From Candidatus Kuenenbacteria bacterium GW2011_GWA2_42_15 (GTDB lineage Bacteria > Patescibacteriota > Patescibacteriia > UBA2196 > GWA2-42-15), in contig LCCW01000053.1 in the NCBI GenBank assembly GCA_000998185.1, positions 1-7,979 on the forward strand: 7,979 nucleotides of DNA, in the 5' to 3' direction. The notes under the pieces were generated by a model. It had not been told where the DNA came from. It did not search any database and worked only from the letters and a program-made list of their open reading frames with translations. Position numbers and translations under genes: made by a program. How positions within the stretch are numbered: position 1 is the stretch's first letter; every line of letters starts with the position of its first letter. Shown piece by piece: positions 1 through 5,097 of this stretch.

Positions 1-86
1 TTTTTTATGGCGCGTCTGATTGACCTTTCACTTAGGCCGAATAATAGCGCGGCCGTAGAAGGTGAGAGTTTTATTTCATTTGACAT
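1..86 (-). CDS. Helix-turn-helix (excisionase/MerR-like) DNA-binding protein, N-terminal fragment
   Basis: A leftward reading frame starts at an ATG on the minus strand (86-84) and stays open to the window edge, giving 28 complete codons. The peptide begins MSNEIKLSP, then STAALLFGL, then SERSIRRAIK. This is the layout of a small winged or excisionase-type helix-turn-helix: a short lead-in, a first helix with AALLFG, a turn at GLSE, and a basic recognition helix SIRRAIK. In such families the next residues are usually a short wing and an 'R-x-Y-K-I' strand, which would lie outside the window. The start has no Shine-Dalgarno sequence, like all the genes here. The gene is divergent from the sigma operon, so the protein could regulate the shared intergenic region; that is inference. 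A plus-strand frame over the same bases (7-99) gives a peptide with no family character. Confidence 0.68.
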   Translation of the reverse strand, partial: MSNEIKLSPSTAALLFGLSERSIRRAIK

Positions 87-108
87 ATATTTAATTTAAT
101 GTTATAAA
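80..108 (+). promoter_or_regulatory. Sigma-70-like promoter, distal to the sigma operon
   Basis: TTGACA (80-85) is a perfect -35 match. It is followed by a 17-base spacer and TATAAA (103-108), with a TG one base upstream (100-101) as in an extended -10. Transcription would start near 115 and leave about 245 bases of leader before the sigma gene, holding both hairpins described below. The -35 lies over the first codons of the divergent helix-turn-helix gene. The region is A/T-rich, so a chance match is possible, but the spacing and quality are the best in the window. A short RNA ending near 205 is an alternative product. Confidence 0.45.
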
Positions 109-174
109 TATAGGCTAGCTTGATGAAACAATAAAAATCAATGATGATAATTAAAGCATAATACAGTTTTGGTT

Positions 175-200
175 AAATGTCTAGGTTAATCTAGACATTT
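175..200. promoter_or_regulatory. Perfect 10-bp inverted repeat in the divergent intergenic region (operator or hairpin)
   Basis: AAATGTCTAG (175-184) and CTAGACATTT (191-200) are perfect inverted copies around a 6-base loop, GTTAAT. A TATAAT hexamer follows directly at 201-206, without a convincing -35, so a dimeric DNA-binding protein on this site would cover the promoter spacer. On the minus strand a TATTAT (163-158) lies on the other side, so the site could serve both directions. A further half-site, TGTCTAG, occurs at 229-235. As RNA it would form a hairpin with only a weak U-rich tail, so attenuator or terminator is a second reading. What is seen is the symmetry; the operator role is inferred. 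Confidence 0.5.
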
Positions 201-225
201 TATAATTACTGTGTTTAATTAGGGT

Positions 226-251
226 TTTTGTCTAGAAAAACGCAGACAAAA
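226..251 (+). promoter_or_regulatory. Second hairpin in the sigma-operon leader
   Basis: TTTTGTCT (226-233) pairs with AGACAAAA (244-251) across a 10-base loop. It reuses the TGTCT core of the preceding inverted repeat, so the two may be related binding sites or alternative RNA pairings. The rest of 252-358 shows no gene: only the proximal promoter candidate and A/T-rich sequence. Confidence 0.3.
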
Positions 252-298
252 GAGTCCGAATTCAGTGCGTAAAATTGGAATTAAGCAGCAGTTTTTGG

Positions 299-327
299 TT
301 GATCTTAGACTAAAAAAGTGCTAGTGT
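299..327 (+). promoter_or_regulatory. Proximal promoter candidate for the sigma operon
   Basis: TTGATC (299-304), a 17-base spacer, and TAGTGT (322-327) preceded by TGC (319-321) form an extended -10 arrangement. The start would fall near 334, giving a leader of about 25 bases. The -10 matches the consensus at only three of six positions, so support is modest. If the operon is autoregulated this could instead be an ECF-type promoter, but I cannot recognise a specific ECF motif. Confidence 0.33.
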
Positions 328-358
328 AACAATATTAACTTATTAACCGTCTAATTAA

Positions 359-934
359 ATGAAGGGATCTAAAATCCATAAATGGCAAGAGAAAAGACTT
401 TTGGGAAAAATACAAAACGGGGATGAAGAAAGTTTTGGAAAAATTTACGATTGGTATGTAAATAGGATATTCAAATATGTCAGCTTAAAGATTGGTTCAA
501 TTGAAAAGGCAGAGGAAATAGTACAAGATGTTTTTTTGAAATTTTGGCGGTTTGCCCGCGATAAGGAAAACAAGGTAAAAAACATTTCCGCTTTTTTGTA
601 TAAAATCGCTAAGTCAATGGTGGCTGATCATTACCGAACGACCGCGGGCGAGGGAAAAATCATTTCTCTGGAAGAGACGATTATCGTGGAAGATGAGACC
701 ATCGGCGAGGAAGAATTAGCGGATAACATTGACCTAAATCTGGATATAGAAAAAATAAAAATGGCCTTAGAAAAATTGCCGCGGAGTTATCAGGATGTGA
801 TCATCATGAAATTTATGGAGGAACTAACCAATAAAGAAATCGCGGAAATTCTGGAAAAGGAAGAAGGCCACATCAGGGTCTTGGCGCATAGAGCATTAAA
901 ACAATTAAGGTCACTTTTAAAAAGCAATGACTAA
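359..934 (+). CDS. ECF-type RNA polymerase sigma factor
   Basis: The 191-residue protein has the two-domain plan of an extracytoplasmic-function sigma-70 factor, which directs RNA polymerase to a small regulon. Region 2 spans about residues 22-93: the helix SFGKIYDWYVNRIFKYV, then AEEIVQDVFLKFWRF (the core-binding and -10 recognition helices), then ISAFLYKIAKSMVADHYR. An acidic linker (about 104-130) leads to region 4 (about 131-187), with LPRSYQDVIIMKF, the helix-turn-helix TNKEIAEIL, and IRVLAHRALKQLRSLL, which contacts the -35. Length is normal for the family and no extra C-terminal sensor domain is present. The ATG at 359 is the first possible start and has no Shine-Dalgarno sequence. The last codons overlap the next gene by 8 bases (ATGACTAA), so the two are probably translationally coupled, as expected for a sigma factor and its regulator. 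The regulon is unknown. Confidence 0.93.
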   Translation: MKGSKIHKWQEKRLLGKIQNGDEESFGKIYDWYVNRIFKYVSLKIGSIEKAEEIVQDVFLKFWRFARDKENKVKNISAFLYKIAKSMVADHYRTTAGEGKIISLEETIIVEDETIGEEELADNIDLNLDIEKIKMALEKLPRSYQDVIIMKFMEELTNKEIAEILEKEEGHIRVLAHRALKQLRSLLKSND

Positions 935-2216
935 ACTAACGGAACAATTAAAAAACATAAAAGTTGAGCCTAGTTTGGAATGGCAAACAAGAACCAGAAA
1001 TTTTTTGTTGTCAGAAATTAGAAAGACAGCCCGCCAATTACCAAATCAAATTATTTCTGAACAGAGAGGGCGGGTCAGCCTAGGGTTGAAAATCAGTAAT
1101 CAGAAAATTCAAGCGGCTTGGCAGACGGAACAGTCTGGTTGGGTTGTGAATTTTATAAATTCTTTCAGAGTGATGAGATTGGCTTGGCGGCCGGCGAGCA
1201 TCGTGGCGCTCGCGGCAATTTTTGTTTTGGGCGGCAGCGGGATTCTCACGGTGGCGGCCAGACAAGCAGTACCGGGAGAAAAATTGTTCGCGGTGAAAAG
1301 AGCCTGGGAAAAAATAAACGATTACATGGTGACGGATGCGGCTCACAAGACAGAATTGGCCAGCGCGGTTTTGGAAACAAGGGTCAATGATTTGCAAAAA
1401 GTTTTGGAGCAAGAGAGCCGGCTGGTGGCGGTGGAGCAAAATACGGGCGAAGACAAAACCGTGATCGCTGCGGTGGGCGAAGTAAAAAAACAAATTAAAG
1501 AAGTAAACGACAAGTTTGAAGCGATGAAAGATAAAGATAAAGAAAACGGGCAGAAAATGGCGGCCACGGCCTTGGCTTTGAATGAAAAAATAAGAACCTA
1601 TAAAGAAGATCTGAAAGCGGCCAAGGACCAAGTGGCTGACAGTGAGACGAATAAGGAATTGGACGAAGCTCTAAATAAGGTAGAAGATATAAACTCTGAA
1701 GTTTTATCGGTTTTAGTGGACAAGCACAGCAAGGGGGAATTGGCAGTGGCAGAGGATGATTTGGCTATGCGGGTGCAGGAGCATTTAAAGCAAGCAGAGG
1801 TCAAAATAGATGAAGCCGCTGGTGCGCTTCAAGAGGTGACGAAGGATGAGAACGAGGCTTTGGCTGTCAAGGTGGATGAAGCAAAGGAAGTGATAAAAAA
1901 AGCGAATGAAGCTCTGGATAAAAACGAGTATTCTCTGGTTTTAACTTTAACGAAAGATTCCAATAAGATCCTGGAGATGATCTTCGGTTCTATTTATGAA
2001 TTGAAGCGGGACGATGGGGCAGTTAAAGGAGCGGCAACAGAAGCGGCGGCTGGAGAAGACGCTGTAATTCCGGCGGTGGTGGAAACAAAGACCAGCACAA
2101 CGACAGATTCCGGCGATAAACTTTTGCCAGACGCGGAAAAGACGGGAACGGAAGAGGTAGAGAAAAAAGAAGAGGCGAAAGAGATAAAAGAATTTCAGGT
2201 AAATATTTTACAGTAA
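927..2216 (+). CDS. Single-pass membrane protein, DUF5667-like, probable anti-sigma factor
   Basis: The 429-residue protein has a cytoplasmic N-terminus (about 1-87), one transmembrane helix (about 88-110, from PASIVALAAIFVLGG onward), and a long outer part. Just after the membrane comes ARQAVPGEKLFAVKRAWEKI (111-130), then an R-N-D-L helix (152-156). This 'A-x-PGE-x-L-x-x-VK' pattern is typical of DUF5667 domains, which often sit downstream of ECF sigma genes. Residues about 140-360 are highly charged and predicted helical or coiled-coil. The tail (361-429) is low-complexity, rich in Ala, Glu, Thr and Lys. There is no cysteine, so the zinc-type H-x3-C-x2-C anti-sigma motif is absent. The position, coupling and topology argue for an anti-sigma or sensor role, with the N-terminal segment holding the sigma factor; that binding is inference. 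The start ATG at 927 is fixed by the overlap with the sigma gene. Confidence 0.85.
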   Translation: MTKLTEQLKNIKVEPSLEWQTRTRNFLLSEIRKTARQLPNQIISEQRGRVSLGLKISNQKIQAAWQTEQSGWVVNFINSFRVMRLAWRPASIVALAAIFVLGGSGILTVAARQAVPGEKLFAVKRAWEKINDYMVTDAAHKTELASAVLETRVNDLQKVLEQESRLVAVEQNTGEDKTVIAAVGEVKKQIKEVNDKFEAMKDKDKENGQKMAATALALNEKIRTYKEDLKAAKDQVADSETNKELDEALNKVEDINSEVLSVLVDKHSKGELAVAEDDLAMRVQEHLKQAEVKIDEAAGALQEVTKDENEALAVKVDEAKEVIKKANEALDKNEYSLVLTLTKDSNKILEMIFGSIYELKRDDGAVKGAATEAAAGEDAVIPAVVETKTSTTTDSGDKLLPDAEKTGTEEVEKKEEAKEIKEFQVNILQ

Positions 2217-2220
2217 GATT

Positions 2221-2976
2221 ATGGAATACACCGGAGAGCGGGTTTTGGCGGGTGGTGACGACAATGAGCCAAGGGAAATAGTGGCAGAACATCTGGCCCG
2301 TTACCGGTTTGTCATTCCATTCATTAAAGATAAAAAAGTTTTGGACATTGCCTGCGGCACTGGTTACGGTAGCGAGCTGATGGCTGCTGGCGGAGCCAAA
2401 ATCGTGGTCGGCGGCGACATTGACGGAGAGACGATAAAGTTGGCAAGAGCGAATTATCAGAAAGAAAATTTGAGTTTTGAGAAAGTGAACGCAATGGCAA
2501 TGCCATTTGGCGACGGTAGTTTTGAAGCAGTAGTCAGCTTTGAGACTATAGAGCATTTGGACAAAGCGGAAAAATTCGTTAACGAGGCGGCCAGAGTTTT
2601 GGCGCCGGGTGGCAGATTGATTTTGTCCACGCCGAACAGAAAAGCAACAAAGCAGCTGGCGGTGAAAAATCTTTTTCACCTTAAAGAATTTGATCAAGCG
2701 GAATTGCTGGCTTTGCTTGGCGCGCAATTTAAAGAGATAAAAATATACGGCCAGCGGCCAATCCGTTCATTGACTTTAAAACAAAAATTGATAAAAAAAT
2801 CGTACCTTTTATACGCGAAAATAAAATACTTGGAATTTTTAAAAAGATGGTTTTCCAAAAATTTGCGCCAAAGTATAGGCAAGGAGATTGACGGGCTTGG
2901 CGAGGATTCTGAAGTTGAAGAGATGATGCCGGGCAAGGAATATTTGTATTTGGTGGCAATGGCGAGGAAGAAATAG
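2221..2976 (+). CDS. Class I SAM-dependent methyltransferase
   Basis: The 251-residue protein has a Rossmann-like methyltransferase domain (UbiE/Methyltransf_11-like). It opens with EYTGERVLAGG and HLARYRFVIPFIKDKK. Motif I is VLDIACGTGYG (40-50), which binds S-adenosylmethionine. GDID (65-68) carries the acidic residue for the ribose. MPFGDGSFEAVVSFETIEHL (94-113) covers motifs II and post-II. RVLAPGGRLILSTPNR (125-140) is motif III. Residues 178-222 are basic and aromatic, and may bind a membrane or an acidic partner. The substrate cannot be read from the sequence; 'YTGER' and 'STPNR' proteins often lie in cell-surface sugar clusters, which is family knowledge and not proof. The gene starts 4 bases after the membrane protein's stop, so it belongs to the sigma operon. 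The ATG has no Shine-Dalgarno sequence. Confidence 0.9.
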   Translation: MEYTGERVLAGGDDNEPREIVAEHLARYRFVIPFIKDKKVLDIACGTGYGSELMAAGGAKIVVGGDIDGETIKLARANYQKENLSFEKVNAMAMPFGDGSFEAVVSFETIEHLDKAEKFVNEAARVLAPGGRLILSTPNRKATKQLAVKNLFHLKEFDQAELLALLGAQFKEIKIYGQRPIRSLTLKQKLIKKSYLLYAKIKYLEFLKRWFSKNLRQSIGKEIDGLGEDSEVEEMMPGKEYLYLVAMARKK

Positions 2977-2979
2977 TCT

Positions 2980-3027
2980 TGGTTCAATCGAAGCCCGCAG
3001 ATTCGGCGGGCAGGGACGATTGAACCA
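2980..3027. repeat. Dispersed inverted repeat GGTTCAA...TTGAACC, copy 1 (nested form)
   Basis: TGGTTCAATCG (2980-2990) and CGATTGAACCA (3017-3027) are perfect inverted arms. Inside lies a second perfect stem, GCCCGC (2993-2998) with GCGGGC (3006-3011), around a 7-base loop. It begins 3 bases after the methyltransferase stop. The same outer arms recur twice in 6911-7042, so this is a repeat family and not a one-off terminator. No T-run follows it. Confidence 0.75.
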
Positions 3028-3047
3028 GCATCATTGCCATTTTTTTA

Positions 3048-3067
3048 AAAATCCCATTCGGGGTTTT
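3048..3067 (+). terminator. Intrinsic terminator of the sigma operon
   Basis: AAAATCCC (3048-3055) pairs with GGGGTTTT (3060-3067) around the 4-base loop ATTC, with one T-G pair. On the plus strand the stem ends in four T and is followed by GCTTTTC. On the minus strand it is followed by a long T-run (complement of the A's at 3047-3051 and beyond), so it may work in both directions. It separates the sigma operon from the surface-protein leader. Confidence 0.65.
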
Positions 3068-3105
3068 GCTTTTCTGGTAAAAAGGCCGGGAGAGCCATTA
3101 TTCAG

Positions 3106-3240
3106 ATTCCTATTTCTATTTAAAGGTCGAACTCGCATCGCAAGATACGGGGCAAGATAGGAATAAATTAATTTTAAAACTATCAACCGAGGTCTGCCAA
3201 ACCGCAAGGCGAAACGGGCCAAGGCAAAATTAGTTTTAAA
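3106..3240 (+). promoter_or_regulatory. Tandem structured leader RNA upstream of the S-layer-like gene (two related units)
   Basis: Two units follow each other. Unit A (3106-3164) is closed by ATTCCTAT (3106-3113) with ATAGGAAT (3157-3164). Unit B (3173-3240) is closed by TTTAAAACTA (3173-3182) with TAGTTTTAAA (3231-3240). The closing stems differ in sequence yet both pair perfectly. The interiors share an ordered set of blocks: AGGTC (3124 and 3190), CGCAAG (3139 and 3203), ACGGG (3147 and 3214) and CAAG (3153 and 3220). In both, the GCAA sits as a tetraloop: ATC/GAT in A, CC/GG in B. Both end in TTA[A/G]TTTTAAA (3168-3178 and 3230-3240). This could be a tandem aptamer, a protein-binding leader controlling the surface protein (translation autoregulation), or an mRNA-stabilising 5' end. 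I could not match it to a known riboswitch. I see no convincing promoter between 3068 and 3105. Confidence 0.45.
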
Positions 3241-3258
3241 TAAATATATATATTTATT
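3239..3258. repeat. Perfect 20-bp A/T palindrome abutting the start codon
   Basis: The ten bases AATAAATATA (3239-3248) are followed by their exact inverted copy (3249-3258), and the ATG of the surface-protein gene is the next base. The palindrome shares 3239-3240 with the closing stem of leader unit B, so the two structures compete for those bases. As RNA it would be a weak hairpin with a TATA loop in the ribosome-binding zone; as DNA it could bind a protein. No Shine-Dalgarno sequence is present. Confidence 0.6.
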
Positions 3259-5097
3259 ATGTTTAAAAAAGGTTTTGTAGGACTCATGGTCTTCGCCATG
3301 ATCCTAACAATGGCCGTAACCGCTTTCACTGGTACAGCCAAAGCAGTTGCCGACGGCTCCGTAGTCAAGGTAGCCGGCAGCGCGACTGTTTTCTATATCA
3401 ACGGCGGCAAGGCTTATGTTTTCCCAAACGAGAAAACATACAAAACTTGGTATCCGGATTTTTCCAATGTAGTCACTATTTCTTCCACTGAACTTGGTAC
3501 TTATACCATCAGCGGCAATGTGACTTATCGCCCGGGCACCAAGATGGTAAAAATCACCGATGTGGCCACGGTTTATGCCGTGGAACCAGGCGGTGTATTG
3601 CGCTCAATCGTGAGCGAAGCCAACGCCAAGGCTTTGTATGGCGACAATTGGAACAAAAAGATTGAAGATGTGCCAACCGGTTTTTTTGTGAACTACACTG
3701 TCGGATCCGCTCTAACCGAGGGCAAATATCCGACTGGTACTGTTATCACGCAGACCGGCTCTTCAACCGTTTATTATATTGACGGCACAACCAAGAGACC
3801 GGTAGCCACTGGCACTGCTTTTGAAGTTAATGCTTTCAACTGGTCAAATGTTTTGACCGCGAGCAGTCTTGCCGGCTATACCGACGGCACTTCCATCACA
3901 GCCAAAGAAGAGGCTTTGACAAATGTGGCCGGTTCAGCTTCTTCCGGTCCAGCCGCTGGCGGCACCGTGACTGTAGCTTTGGCCTCAAGCACACCGGCTG
4001 CTACGACTATTATCAGTGATACTATTCAAACCGGACAGGCTTTGGTGCCGATGGTGATAGTGAATTTCACTGCCCCGTCTGATGGCGCCGTGACTGTTAC
4101 CAGTTTGAAGTTCAAGAGAACTGGTATTTCTGCTGACGCTGATGTGTTGGATTTGTATTTGTATGATGGCTTGAATCGTCTTTATCAAGGCGGTTCATTG
4201 TCCTCAAACTACGCCACCTTCAATGCCCCAAGCGGCATCTTCACCGTGGCGGCCGGTACGACCAAATCAATCGCTTTGAAGGTTGATTTGAATCAAAATA
4301 CCAGCGCCGGCAAGACTATGGGCTTTGAATTGACAGAAGTTAAAACAAGCAATAGCGCGGCTGTCAATGGCACCCTGCCGGTCGGCGGTAATTTGATGAC
4401 CACCGCTTCAGTGACCGATATGGGCTATGCGAACACCACTCATGGCAATGTGCCGACCAGCGCCCAGACAGTCAATCCAGGCGAAAAGGAATTTGAGGCC
4501 TATAAATTGGGTATTCAGGCTAATGATCAAGATTTGCAGCTAGAATATCTGAAGTTGACCTTGCTGGGCAGCGTAAATGTTGATGATATTCAAAACATTA
4601 AATTGACGGTCAGCGGCACAACTTTGGCCTCCGGTACTATTGATGCTAATCGCGAATTGATCTTTGATTTGACCGCTAGTCCTTATGTGATTGCCAAGGG
4701 CCAAAACAAGATTTTGTCAGTGCGCGGCGATGTGGTCAAGGGCTCAACCAGAAATTTTCGTTTCAGCGTGGAATATTCTTCCGACTTGGTCATCAAGGAT
4801 AAGAACTATGGAGTTTACATTATTCCGATTGATGTCGGAACTGCTGACTCCACTTGGGCTGCTTTGAAATCCAGCTCTTCAACCTATGTCTACACAATCA
4901 ATGAGGGCAGTCTGGCAATCTCTTTGGATACCAGCTCCCCGACCGAAAATGTAGCCTCGGGCGCGACCAATGTAAAATTGGGCACCTGGAAATTTGAAGC
5001 GACTGGCGAAGATGTAAAAGTCAAGACCTTGGAAGTAATATCTGACAACTCAGCAGATAGCGGCGGGGTGGGCGGGAGATGTGGATGTGTATGCTGA
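3259..5097 (+). CDS. S-layer-like surface protein, N-terminal part of a frame-disrupted gene
   Basis: This 612-residue frame starts with a Sec signal peptide: FKK, a hydrophobic core (about 5-24), and an AKA cleavage site near residue 29. Residues 32-225 form a domain typical of Patescibacteria S-layer-like proteins. It carries recurrent short motifs: GSATVFYINGGKAYVF (40-55), NVTYRPGTKMVKI (87-99), VYAVEPGGVLR (105-115), LYGDNW (126-131) and GSSTVYYIDGTTKRPV (167-182). After a Ser/Gly/Ala linker come immunoglobulin-like beta modules: A about 258-365 and B about 405-520, then module C from about 565. Modules end in a similar strand (TTKSIALKVDL in A, QNKILSVRGDV in B). The mature protein should be exported and coat the cell. 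Real sequence ends near residue 603; the last residues, GRCGCVC before TGA, are out-of-frame. The true gene continues in another frame to 6754. The start at 3259 is supported by the signal peptide. Confidence 0.88.
   Translation: MFKKGFVGLMVFAMILTMAVTAFTGTAKAVADGSVVKVAGSATVFYINGGKAYVFPNEKTYKTWYPDFSNVVTISSTELGTYTISGNVTYRPGTKMVKITDVATVYAVEPGGVLRSIVSEANAKALYGDNWNKKIEDVPTGFFVNYTVGSALTEGKYPTGTVITQTGSSTVYYIDGTTKRPVATGTAFEVNAFNWSNVLTASSLAGYTDGTSITAKEEALTNVAGSASSGPAAGGTVTVALASSTPAATTIISDTIQTGQALVPMVIVNFTAPSDGAVTVTSLKFKRTGISADADVLDLYLYDGLNRLYQGGSLSSNYATFNAPSGIFTVAAGTTKSIALKVDLNQNTSAGKTMGFELTEVKTSNSAAVNGTLPVGGNLMTTASVTDMGYANTTHGNVPTSAQTVNPGEKEFEAYKLGIQANDQDLQLEYLKLTLLGSVNVDDIQNIKLTVSGTTLASGTIDANRELIFDLTASPYVIAKGQNKILSVRGDVVKGSTRNFRFSVEYSSDLVIKDKNYGVYIIPIDVGTADSTWAALKSSSSTYVYTINEGSLAISLDTSSPTENVASGATNVKLGTWKFEATGEDVKVKTLEVISDNSADSGGVGGRCGCVC
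5039..5097 (+). other. Frameshift with missing module segment inside the S-layer-like gene
   Basis: The upstream frame reads VKVKTLEVISDNSADSGG, then degenerates to GRCGCVC and a TGA (5095-5097). The downstream frame, offset by +1, becomes meaningful at DVDVYADVKTAAG. The switch must lie in the G-rich tract at 5060-5077 (GGCGGGG, TGGG, CGGG), since the downstream frame has a stop at 5036-5038. From the 'VKTL' strand to the 'VDVYADVK' strand there are only about 30 residues; the same stretch is 66 in module D, about 69 in B and about 68 in A. So roughly 36-39 residues are missing in addition to the frame change. Collapse of reads across a repeat, or errors in the GGC/GGG tract, would explain it; so would a real deletion that killed the gene. 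Confidence 0.85.

Noticed and set aside
1080..1631. Minus-strand open frame of 183 residues, and shorter ones in the same gene
   Set aside because: Antisense to a gene with a well-defined membrane helix and DUF5667-like motif; the translation is rich in Phe, His and Arg and shows no domain.
2023..2727. Long minus-strand open frame (234 residues) over two plus-strand genes
   Set aside because: It is antisense to the end of the membrane protein and to the methyltransferase, which has clear motifs. Its composition (Phe, Arg, Ser, Leu rich) is that of a complement frame.
3031..3222. Minus-strand open frame of 63 residues across the surface-protein leader
   Set aside because: It covers the terminator and the structured leader units, whose symmetry explains the sequence better. 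No recognisable motif and no start context.
3106..3240. c-di-GMP-I, glycine or other known riboswitch
   Set aside because: The conserved cores of the classes I can recall are not present. A GCAA loop and tandem arrangement alone are not enough to name one.
5060..5077. G-quadruplex at the frameshift tract
   Set aside because: Only three runs of three or more G with one of two, so a stable three-layer form is not supported. The tract is more likely to matter as an error-prone sequence.
5081..5097. GTG at 5081 as a real start of a second, overlapping gene
   Set aside because: The frame opens in mid-module with a strand that normally ends a beta domain, lacks a signal peptide, and completes the module begun upstream. 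It is a continuation of the gene at 3259.
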